From positions 1,173,501-1,237,500 of the forward strand of contig NZ_CP031941.1 of the NCBI RefSeq assembly GCF_003443655.1: a DNA stretch of 64,000 bases, given 5' to 3'. The stretch is from Nostoc sphaeroides. Its GTDB lineage: Bacteria > Cyanobacteriota > Cyanobacteriia > Cyanobacteriales > Nostocaceae. The notes beneath the pieces are model-generated. The model was not told the origin of the DNA, did not search any database, and saw only the letters and a list, made by a program, of their open reading frames with translations. Shown here piece after piece: positions 54,000-62,981 of this stretch. The position numbers were made by a program, and so were the translations under genes. How positions within the stretch are numbered: position 1 is the stretch's first letter; every line of letters begins with the position of its first letter.

Positions 54000-54902
54000 A
54001 TGACAAATGACAAAATTCAAGTAATTGGCATTGATGTGGGGGGGACAGCAATTAAGCTGGGGCGTTTTACACCCGACGGTACTTGTCTGCAATCCTTGAC
54101 TGTGGCGGCTCCCCAACCGACAACACCAGAGGCTGTGCTGGCGGTGATCGTAGATGCGATCGCGCAAATTGATCCAGATAATCAAGCTGTTGCTATTGGT
54201 GTTGGGACTCCTGGCCCATCTGATGCAAGGGGACGCATTGCCAAAATCGCTATTAACTTACCTGGATGGATCGATGTGCCTTTAGCAGATTGGTTAGAAA
54301 CCAAAACTGACAAACCTACTGCGATCGCTAATGATGCTAATTGCGCTCTTTTGGGAGAAGCTTGGCTGGGAGCCGGTCGCCATTTTCAAAATCTGATTCT
54401 GCTAACTTTAGGTACTGGCGTTGGTGGCGCAATTATCCTTGATGGCAAACTATTTGTTGGACATCAAGGAGCCGCCGGGGAATTGGGTTTAATTTCATTA
54501 AATCCAAATGGGCCAATTTGTAATAGTGGCAATCAAGGCTCTTTGGAACAATATGCCTGTGCTACTGCGATTCGTCGCCGCACTCTCAAAGAACCCATCG
54601 AATTGGGTTTTCTTGCCCAACAAGGAGATACCGCAGCATTGACTTTTTGGCAAGAATATGGTAGTTATTTGGGAATTGGTTTGACGAGTTTAATTTATGT
54701 ACTCACACCGCAAGCGATCGTGATTGGTGGCGGTATAAGTGGCAGCTTTGAGTTTTTCTTCCCAGCAGTGAAGGCAGAAATTGAGAAGCGAGTTCAGCCT
54801 TTATCACGGGTGGGTTTACAAATATTGCCTGCCGAGTTAGGCAATTTTGCTGGGATAGTAGGTGCAGCAAAGTTAGCATGGCAACACTATTCAGGATTTT
54901 AG
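54000..54902 (+). CDS. ROK-family sugar kinase (glucokinase-like)
   Basis: A 300-residue ROK kinase. The phosphate loop is IGIDVGGTAIKLGRF, the catalytic Asp is in IANDANCALLGEAW, and LLTLGTGVGGAII follows. The usual ROK zinc motif (CxCGxxGCxE) reads ICNSGNQGSLEQYA, and the usual GHM is GLI, so the zinc site is absent, which is common in cyanobacterial members. Glucose is a plausible substrate but not proven. The start codon ATG at 54000 lies within ATGACAA heptamers; only this ATG is in frame without a stop. Confidence 0.88.
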   Translation: MTNDKIQVIGIDVGGTAIKLGRFTPDGTCLQSLTVAAPQPTTPEAVLAVIVDAIAQIDPDNQAVAIGVGTPGPSDARGRIAKIAINLPGWIDVPLADWLETKTDKPTAIANDANCALLGEAWLGAGRHFQNLILLTLGTGVGGAIILDGKLFVGHQGAAGELGLISLNPNGPICNSGNQGSLEQYACATAIRRRTLKEPIELGFLAQQGDTAALTFWQEYGSYLGIGLTSLIYVLTPQAIVIGGGISGSFEFFFPAVKAEIEKRVQPLSRVGLQILPAELGNFAGIVGAAKLAWQHYSGF

Positions 54903-55090
54903 CTCAAACAATAAAGTTGCCCCCCCTTAGCCCTTTTCAACGTAAGTTACTGCAAGCCCTACATAGTGGGTTAACAACTGTCTATAGGTGATTTACTACC
55001 TTTACAGATGCAATCCTAGAGCAAATGCAATCAACAGAGAGTGACTACCGCCAAACTGATCAATCCGTAGCTGGTGAGGTCAGCGATCGC

Positions 55091-55205
55091 AGGTGGAGAG
55101 GTTTACGAAGTGAGTTAGAGCCAGGGCAAAATTGAGTTAGTTGTAGATAAACCTTTTACTCAGGTACAACAACCATTAACCTGTGCTGCCGTTACCAAAA
55201 TTTAA
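55091..55205 (+). pseudogene. 3' end remnant of a hemagglutinin-like gene
   Basis: The frame GKIELVVDKPFTQVQQ then PLTCAAVTKI and stop at 55203-55205 matches the last residues of the intact gene at 55272-58211 (DKSPPGVQPALTCAAVTKS). A TAG lies upstream in frame near 55115. The rest of the gap 54903-55090 shows nothing recognised. Confidence 0.75.
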
Positions 55206-55271
55206 TCATGTTATTCATCATGCCCTAAAAGGGAACTATAACTTGAAATCAGTTAAAGGAAGTTTTTGGTG

Positions 55272-58211
55272 ATGAGAGCGATGTCTACGACGGGCTACGC
55301 TTACGCTTTTTTATCTACACTCACAATCGGGTTATTTACTCCAGGTATGATGCGATCGGCTTATGCTCAGGTAATATCCGACGGGACTACCAACACCATT
55401 GTCAACCCAAGTGGTAATAATTTTAATATTCTGAATGGGATTGAAAAAGGTAATAATTTATTTCACAGCTTCACTAATTTCTCAGTACCAATTAATGGTT
55501 CAGCCACTTTTGATTTAGTTAATACGCCAAATATTACAACCATATTTAGTCGGGTTACAGGTGGAAATATTTCCAATATTGATGGATTAATTCGCACAGC
55601 AAATACTAGTAAGCCGATAAGTTTGTTTTTAATGAATCCTGCGGGGATTGTCTTTGGTAAAGATGCGGCGTTGAATATTGGCGGATCGTTTATCGGAACT
55701 ACGGCAAACAGCATTCAGTTTGCTGATGGGCTGGAGTTTAGTGCAGTAAATTCAACGGCACCACCATTATTAACTATGAGTGTACCCATTGGTTTGCAAC
55801 TGGGTAGTTCTGCAAGTCAGATCCAGGTACAAGGTAAAGGTAATGATTACATTGTACCTACCAATAATTTAGGAATAGTAGCAAGTCCGGGAAAGACCAT
55901 CGCCTTAGTTGGCGGAGATATCACATTTACAGGTGGTGTAATTACTGCCCCTGTGGGTCGAATTGAAATTAGTGCAGTGGGTAGTGGCACAGTGAGCCTG
56001 ACACCGACACCCGCAGGATGGCAGCTAGGTTATGCACAAGTGGAAGATTTTCGAGATATTAACTTTACACAGCGTTCCTCCCTGTGGAATCCCTACCCTG
56101 TGGGCAATCCTTTTGGTGGTATTCAAGTGGTGGGTAGGGATATTCACCTGAATCAATCCCAAATTGCCGCAGTCACCGCCGGCACCGGACAAGGTGGTAA
56201 TATTACAGTGAATGCAGCGCGATCGCTCTTTTTAGGTGGTGTCAATGCCAATGCTTATGCTCCCAGTGCTTGGATTGTCAATCAGGTAGCGCCCAAAGCG
56301 ATGGGGAACGGGGGAGCAGTGAATATTCAAGCCGGACGATTGACTTTAAAAGATGGTGCAGCAATTGAAACCCTGAGCCTGGGTGCAGGAGCCGCAGGCA
56401 AAGTAGAAGTACGAGCAGATACTATTACCGCCAGTGGTGCGGTTGCTCTAAAATCTCCCTTAGCACCGATTGGGAGCAGCAATAGCCGTATTAGCAGTGA
56501 AACTTACGCATCAGGATCTGGGGGAGATGTGACTGTAGCGGCGCGGCAACTAACTCTCTTTGAAAGTGGGGGAATTTTAACGGCTGTCTTTCCTGGGGCT
56601 ACTGGGCGTGGTGGCAATATCTCCGTCAATGTGGCAGAAGATATTTCGGTGATCGCAGCACATCCCATCAGCTTCACTGCTAGTGGAATTAATGCTTACA
56701 CATTAGGAGTTAGCAATGGCGGCAATATCAATGTCTCTACAGGGACATTACACCTCTTAGATGGAGGAGCAATTTTCTCCGGTTCTATTCGGCTCGCTGG
56801 AATACCCGGAACCGGTGTCGGGAATGCGGGCGATATAACGGTAGTGGCACGGCAAGCCATAGATATGGCAGGTACATACCCAATTTCACCAACCGTCATT
56901 AGCACTATCGCTAACTTTACTACAGGCTCAGGGAATGGAGGTAATCTGTCTGTGACTACGCCAAACTTGACACTACAAGCTGGAGCCATCTTGGCGGCAA
57001 GTAGTTTGCCAGTAGTGAGCATATTTGGCGACACTAAACAGTCTAATAATTTAGGAAATGGTGGTAACGTCACCGTGAATGTGGCAGATCGCCTAACCAT
57101 CACAGGGATAAATCAATTCACTAAAGCTCCGACTGTTCTAGGAAGCAACACATTAGGAAATGGTGCAGCTGGGGATGTGACAGTTCGAGCCAATCACTTG
57201 GTTATCCAAGATGGTGCATCAATCAATACAATCACTCAATCTACGGGCAATGCAGGCAAATTAACTGTCCAGGCAAATGACATTTTAATAGAAGGGAAGA
57301 ATATCTTCAGTTCTGGGATTGCTGCTAGCGCACCCATTACAGATAAGACTACTAGGCAATTTTATGGTTTACCGGATGCTCCTACGGGTAATGCAGGTAG
57401 GTTGAGCATCACTACAAACAGCCTCATAGTACGCGATAATGGCTACGTGAACCTTGCCAACGATGGGACAGGTAATGCTGGACAATTAAGCATCCAAGCA
57501 GATCAAGTTTCTTTGGATAACGGTCGGATTCGGGCAACCACAAGCTCTGGGCAAGGTGGCGATATAAATTTAAATGTTGCAAATATTCTCTTGCTCCGTC
57601 ATGGCAGTAAGATAACAGCAGAAGCAGGTGGTAGTGGAAACGGTGGTAACATCACCATTAAGGCTCCCTTCATCATCGGGTTAGAAAATAGTGATATTAT
57701 TGCCAATGCTTTTGAGGGCAAGGGTGGCAATATTCAAATTACCACTCAGGGTATTTTTGGTCTAAAATATCGCACTCAACTTACTTCTGAAAATGATATT
57801 ACCGCCAGTTCCCAATTTGGAGTTAACGGGAATGTTCAAATTACTAACCCTGATGTCGATCCCAATTCTGGGTTGATGCAACTCCCAATCAACTTAGTTG
57901 ATGCATCGCAGCAGATTGCTACAGGCTGCACAAGCAATGAAGGCAGTCGCTTTGTAGCCACGGGAAGGGGTGGTGTACCGCAAAATCCCAATCAGCAAAT
58001 AGGGAGCGATCGCACTTGGTCTGATATCCGCGATCTCTCTGCATATCGCAGTACACAGACAGTACAAGCACAAATACCCAAATCTCCAGAGGTACTTGTG
58101 CAAGCCACAGGTTGGCGACGTAATGCCCAGGACAAAATCGAGATATTTGCAGATAAATCTCCTCCTGGTGTGCAACCAGCATTAACTTGTGCTGCTGTGA
58201 CCAAAAGTTAA
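55272..58211 (+). CDS. Filamentous hemagglutinin-type TPS exoprotein
   Basis: A 979-residue secreted protein. After a signal peptide (hydrophobic part FLSTLTIGLFTPG, expected cleavage after SAYA) comes the two-partner-secretion domain at about residues 35-260 (VNPSGNNFNILNG, NLFHSFTNFSVP, LFLMNPAGIVFG, GGSFIGTTANSI), followed by parallel beta-helix repeats rich in GNGGNI-type turns to about residue 880 and a C-terminal stretch with paired cysteines (ATGCTSNEG, LTCAAVTKS). It is exported by a TpsB/Omp85 partner not present here. Start ATG at 55272; TTG and GTG just upstream are also in frame. The signal peptide contains a 29-bp repeat insertion. Confidence 0.9.
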   Translation: MRAMSTTGYAYAFLSTLTIGLFTPGMMRSAYAQVISDGTTNTIVNPSGNNFNILNGIEKGNNLFHSFTNFSVPINGSATFDLVNTPNITTIFSRVTGGNISNIDGLIRTANTSKPISLFLMNPAGIVFGKDAALNIGGSFIGTTANSIQFADGLEFSAVNSTAPPLLTMSVPIGLQLGSSASQIQVQGKGNDYIVPTNNLGIVASPGKTIALVGGDITFTGGVITAPVGRIEISAVGSGTVSLTPTPAGWQLGYAQVEDFRDINFTQRSSLWNPYPVGNPFGGIQVVGRDIHLNQSQIAAVTAGTGQGGNITVNAARSLFLGGVNANAYAPSAWIVNQVAPKAMGNGGAVNIQAGRLTLKDGAAIETLSLGAGAAGKVEVRADTITASGAVALKSPLAPIGSSNSRISSETYASGSGGDVTVAARQLTLFESGGILTAVFPGATGRGGNISVNVAEDISVIAAHPISFTASGINAYTLGVSNGGNINVSTGTLHLLDGGAIFSGSIRLAGIPGTGVGNAGDITVVARQAIDMAGTYPISPTVISTIANFTTGSGNGGNLSVTTPNLTLQAGAILAASSLPVVSIFGDTKQSNNLGNGGNVTVNVADRLTITGINQFTKAPTVLGSNTLGNGAAGDVTVRANHLVIQDGASINTITQSTGNAGKLTVQANDILIEGKNIFSSGIAASAPITDKTTRQFYGLPDAPTGNAGRLSITTNSLIVRDNGYVNLANDGTGNAGQLSIQADQVSLDNGRIRATTSSGQGGDINLNVANILLLRHGSKITAEAGGSGNGGNITIKAPFIIGLENSDIIANAFEGKGGNIQITTQGIFGLKYRTQLTSENDITASSQFGVNGNVQITNPDVDPNSGLMQLPINLVDASQQIATGCTSNEGSRFVATGRGGVPQNPNQQIGSDRTWSDIRDLSAYRSTQTVQAQIPKSPEVLVQATGWRRNAQDKIEIFADKSPPGVQPALTCAAVTKS
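55278..55306. repeat. 29-bp GCGATG element inside signal peptide
   Basis: GCGATGTCTACGACGGGCTA followed by CGCTTACGC encodes AMSTTGYAYA at residues 3-12 of the exoprotein, one base different from the copy at 32087. Confidence 0.88.
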
Positions 58212-58305
58212 CCCCTAAGAGTGAACAGTTCTTGTAATTTTATGACTACCAAATTTCCAGAAACTCTATAATGAAAATTGGAGGAAGCAAAATTACGGTA
58301 AACTT

Positions 58306-58572
58306 ATGCTACGCACGTTTAAAGCAACCTTAAGAGGTGACTCTTTGAAATGGGAAGACGACGCGGGGCAAAATTTGAGAGGCGATCGCCCAGTTCAAGT
58401 TTTAGTGACAATTTTGGAAGAACAGCCAATTGCTGAAACTAATGGGCGTGGGCAACCGATGGCTGCTGCGTTGGAGAAGCTATCACAAGCACAAGCTTTT
58501 GCAGGAATCGATCCAGTTGTTTGGCAAAGGGAAGTACGACAAGATCGGCAACTTCCTCTTCGAGATGAATAA
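58306..58572 (+). CDS. Antitoxin of a VapBC-like module, toxin disrupted
   Basis: An 88-residue protein, MLRTFKATLRGDSLKWEDD and PVQVLVTILEE, with an acidic, Arg-containing tail EVRQDRQLPLRDE. This type precedes PIN toxins in cyanobacteria. The stop codon TAA (58570-58572) shares its last A with the ATG of the toxin gene, showing translational coupling. The toxin is split by an insertion element, leaving this antitoxin as an orphan. Confidence 0.78.
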   Translation: MLRTFKATLRGDSLKWEDDAGQNLRGDRPVQVLVTILEEQPIAETNGRGQPMAAALEKLSQAQAFAGIDPVVWQREVRQDRQLPLRDE

Positions 58573-58604
58573 TGCTTTTGGATAGCAATATTATCATTTA
58601 TCAA

Positions 58605-60025
58605 ATCGCTGTAATACCCCTGCCTCAACGCTTCGTAGTTCGTGGATGTAAAGCGGTCAAAAACGAAACACCTTCTGACCAAAATTGAGCGTAAGCGAAA
58701 TTAGGGAAGAAGGTAGTTGAGTTTTTGACAATCATGATCTACTATTTATGTAGCAAGAATAGACATAAATGATCGTATTTGAGGCAAAACTTGAAGGACA
58801 AAACGAGCAGTATCGAGCGCTTGATGAAGCGATTCGTACTGCTCGTTTTGTGCGTAATAGCTGCCTGAGATACTGGATGGACAATAAGGGCATTGGACGC
58901 TATGACCTAAATAAATTTTGCGCTGTACTTGCAGCCAGTATTGAGTTTCCTTGGGTTGACAAGCTGAACTCAATGGCAAGACAAGCCAGTGCTGAAAGGG
59001 CGTGGTCTGCAATCGCTCGGTTCTTTGATAACTGCAAAAAAGGTAAACCAGGGAAAAAGGGATTTCCAAAGTTTAAGAAAGAACAAACGCATGGTTCTGT
59101 TGAGTACAAAACCTGTGGATGGAAACTTTCTGATGACCGCAGGTATATCACTTTCTCGGATGGATTTAAGGCAGGAACCTTTAAACTCTGGGGAACTCGT
59201 GACCTGCATTTCTACCAGCTTAAACAGTTTAAAAGGGTGCGGGTTGTACGTCGTGCAGATGGCTATTATTGCCAATTTTGCATTGACCAAGAGCGAGTTG
59301 AAAGACGAGAACCAACAGGAAAAACTATTGGTATTGATGTTGGACTGAACCATTTCTACACCGATAGTAACGGAGAGACAGTCCCCAATCCTAGACATCT
59401 TCGCAAGAGTGAGAAGTCTTTGAGGCGGTTGCAACGCCGGATGTCTAAGACTAAAAAAGGTTCTCAAAACAGAATTAAGTTTAGAAATAAACTTGCACGG
59501 AAACACCTCAAAGTAAGTCGCCAGCGTAAAGACTTTGCCGTTAAGACAGCAAGGTGCGTGGTGAGGTCTAACGACCTTGTAGCGTATGAAGATTTGATGG
59601 TGCGGAATATGGTGAAAAATCACCCCTTGGCTAAGTCTATTAGTGATGCTTCGTGGTCGTTGTTTCGTGATTGGGTTGAGTATTTCGGTAAGGTGTTTGG
59701 TGTGGTCACGGTTGCCGTTCCACCTCACTACACCAGTCAGAATTGCTCTAACTGTGGCGAGGTTGTCAAAAAGACGTTCTTAACCAGAACTCATGTTTGT
59801 CCTCATTGTGGGCATACCCAAGACAGGGATTGGAACGCAGCGCGGAACATATTAGAAAAAGGATTGAGTACGGCGGGTCACGTCGGAACTAACGCCTCTG
59901 GAGAGACTGACCAATACTTGAGTGAGGAAACTCCTTCAAGCAAGTCAACTCGTGGAAAGAGGAAACCCAGAGAGCGATTCTTTGGAATCCCCACCCTCAA
60001 CGAAGTAGGGTGGGGAGGATGTCAA
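58605..60025 (+). mobile_element. IS200/IS605-type element with tnpB only
   Basis: The element is 1421 bp. The left end follows TATCAA in the toxin gene and the right end is ATGTCAA; only TCAA is shared and there is no longer target duplication, as expected for single-strand transposition. The right end has the hairpin CCCCACCCT/AGGGTGGGG (59989-59997 with 60007-60015). The left 164 bp carry imperfect hairpins. It lacks a tnpA gene and must rely on a Y1 transposase elsewhere. Confidence 0.88.
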
Positions 60026-60361
60026 GCTACTCAACCTGAAAACGGCAAGTTACGCGAGTTTATTGCAGAACACGAGCCTGTGGTTTCAGCTTTGAGCTAC
60101 TTAGAAACATTGGGATATCATCGTCTAACCGAAATAGAACGACAGTTCTTTGAAGAATTTTTCTCGGTATCGCTAATCATTCCGATTTCTCAACTCGTAC
60201 TGGAGCGAGCAGTAGCGCTACGACAGATGCAGCGTGTGAGTTTGGGAGATGCCATTATTGCAGGAACCGCATTAACGCACAATTATCAACTAGTCACGCG
60301 AAATATCAGAGATTTTCAATGGATTGAGGGCTTGCAGTTATTGAATCCTTTTGAACTATAA
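58769..60361 (+). CDS. tnpB: TnpB RNA-guided nuclease fused in frame to a PIN toxin remnant
   Basis: A 530-residue frame. Residues 1-419 are TnpB: N-terminal MIVFEAKLEGQNEQYRALDE, RuvC residues D190 (TIGIDVGLNHF), E274 (LVAYEDLMV) and D354 (QDRDWNAARN), and a zinc finger CSNCGEVV...CPHCGH. All catalytic residues are present. TnpB proteins use an omega RNA from the element's right end to cut DNA beside a short TAM. Here no stop codon precedes the right end, so translation passes the terminal hairpin at residue 419 into residues 420-530, the rest of the PIN toxin. The toxin part lacks its first Asp. The fusion may be a neutral accident. Confidence 0.9.
   Translation: MIVFEAKLEGQNEQYRALDEAIRTARFVRNSCLRYWMDNKGIGRYDLNKFCAVLAASIEFPWVDKLNSMARQASAERAWSAIARFFDNCKKGKPGKKGFPKFKKEQTHGSVEYKTCGWKLSDDRRYITFSDGFKAGTFKLWGTRDLHFYQLKQFKRVRVVRRADGYYCQFCIDQERVERREPTGKTIGIDVGLNHFYTDSNGETVPNPRHLRKSEKSLRRLQRRMSKTKKGSQNRIKFRNKLARKHLKVSRQRKDFAVKTARCVVRSNDLVAYEDLMVRNMVKNHPLAKSISDASWSLFRDWVEYFGKVFGVVTVAVPPHYTSQNCSNCGEVVKKTFLTRTHVCPHCGHTQDRDWNAARNILEKGLSTAGHVGTNASGETDQYLSEETPSSKSTRGKRKPRERFFGIPTLNEVGWGGCQATQPENGKLREFIAEHEPVVSALSYLETLGYHRLTEIERQFFEEFFSVSLIIPISQLVLERAVALRQMQRVSLGDAIIAGTALTHNYQLVTRNIRDFQWIEGLQLLNPFEL
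59880..60042 (+). ncRNA. Predicted omega RNA (TnpB guide RNA) with guide 60026-60042
   Basis: By analogy to studied TnpB systems, the guide RNA is made from the 3' part of tnpB and the right end, and its guide is the DNA just beyond the element. The scaffold would end at TGTCAA (60025) after the hairpin 59989-60015, and the guide begins GCTACTCAACCTGAAAA. The boundaries are inferred, not seen. Confidence 0.4.
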
Positions 60362-60399
60362 ACCTCGTCCATTTTCAAATCTGGAGTTTGTCATTGCGA

Positions 60400-60545
60400 C
60401 GTGTTGTAAATAAATCTCCTACTCAGGTGGAACCATCCTTAGCCTGTCCTCTGCCGTTCCAAAAATTAATCATGTTATCAATAATGCTCTCAAGGGAACA
60501 CTAACTTTAAATCAGGCTAACGAAGTTTTTTGTTATGAGAGTCTT
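60400..60545 (+). pseudogene. Remnant of hemagglutinin gene end plus next gene start
   Basis: The stretch GTAAATAAATCTCCTACTCA and what follows resembles 55150-55280: the 3' codons of a TPS exoprotein (NKSPTQVEPSLAC, now shifted), then ATCATGTTAT, AAGGGAACA and ATCAG-type spacer, and ATGAGAGTC like the ATGAGAGCG start of the intact gene. It is the decayed junction of two further copies. Confidence 0.65.
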
Positions 60546-60573
60546 AGGGACTTCCAAGGAATAAAATATACAG

Positions 60574-60685
60574 CTAGTACCGCAAGGCGGAATTCAAAAT
60601 TCACGCATTCAAAATTCAAAATTAAGACAGAGTAAGCGTTCCGTTGATTTTGAATGGTCTGTTTATTTACGCCGTGCTGTACTAG
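60574..60685. mobile_element. 112-bp MITE-like element (CTAGTAC ends)
   Basis: CTAGTACCGCAAGGCGGAAT at the left and ACGCCGTGCTGTACTAG at the right are imperfect inverted repeats; inside are AATTCAAAATTC heptamer-like runs. A GGGACTTCCAAGGAATAAA repeat (also at 19195) precedes it at 60547. Confidence 0.6.
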
Positions 60686-60721
60686 TAAAAATTATAATCA
60701 TATAATTCGTAATTAGTAATA

Positions 60722-61144
60722 TTAAGACAAAGAATATCCTGTTGCTTTCTTAACATATTTCACGACTTTTTCATAAGATTCAGGATTACTCACAGGGTTG
60801 ATGATGATGGGAATAGTGCCATCTGGCAACCAAAAAGTTATCCTACCATTCGGTTCATGACAAAAAGAACTGATGCAGTTGAGATTAATTACATATTCGT
60901 TTTTATCGTAATAGATTTTTACCCAGTGGGCATGATCTAATTCTAATCCAGTCACACATTCTAAATAATCGAGGATCTTTTGATAGTCTTCCAAGCTACT
61001 TTGCGGGTTAATCACTATCGGAATGGCACTATCGGGTAACCAAAAAGTAACCCTGCCATTTAGTTCATAACAAAAAGCATGGACACGTTCAAAATTGACT
61101 ACATATTCTCTCCTTTCGTAAAGGATTTTCACCCAGTACGCCAC
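60722..61144 (-). CDS. Hypothetical protein of two tandem ~70-residue repeats
   Basis: A 140-residue protein whose halves repeat each other: YWVKILYERREYVVNFERV, NGRVTFWLPDSAIPIVINP against HWVKIYYDKNEYVINLNCI, NGRITFWLPDGTIPIIINP, each ending in a helix with DY/YEKVVKYVKKATG. The pattern suggests a small all-beta plus helix unit duplicated in one chain. I do not recognise it; similar single-unit proteins occur in cyanobacteria. It is downstream of the transposon region and on the strand of pyrG. Confidence 0.6.
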   Translation of the reverse strand: MAYWVKILYERREYVVNFERVHAFCYELNGRVTFWLPDSAIPIVINPQSSLEDYQKILDYLECVTGLELDHAHWVKIYYDKNEYVINLNCISSFCHEPNGRITFWLPDGTIPIIINPVSNPESYEKVVKYVKKATGYSLS

Positions 61145-61269
61145 AACATCTCCCCAAGTCTGAAATTTACGAATGATGCACCCTGTATATCCAAATCTAC
61201 TGAAGCCTTAAGTTAATGTTGCTATGCGCCAATTCAAAATTGCAAAAAATAATTATGAATTATGAATTG

Positions 61270-62931
<1,662 letters not shown>

Positions 62932-62981
62932 CTAAAAATACATCCCGTCATTGTGCCACAGTTGTTGTGGTGTAATCTTCT

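Larger units (their letters stand above)
58572..60361 (+). pseudogene. PIN toxin gene split by an IS605-type element
   Basis: The toxin starts MLLDSNIIIYQ at 58572-58604 and resumes at 60026 as ATQPENGKLREFIAEHEPV, continuing through VSALSYLETLGYHRL, VSLGDAIIAGTA and TRNIRDFQWIEG to the TAA at 60359-60361. Joining 58604 to 60026 gives an uninterrupted PIN protein of about 122 residues with all acidic positions. The first catalytic Asp is now separated from the rest. Confidence 0.88.

Noticed and set aside
58970-59728. A 252-codon minus-strand ORF opposite tnpB.
   Set aside because: Antisense shadow with Cys/His/Phe-rich composition and no family resemblance.
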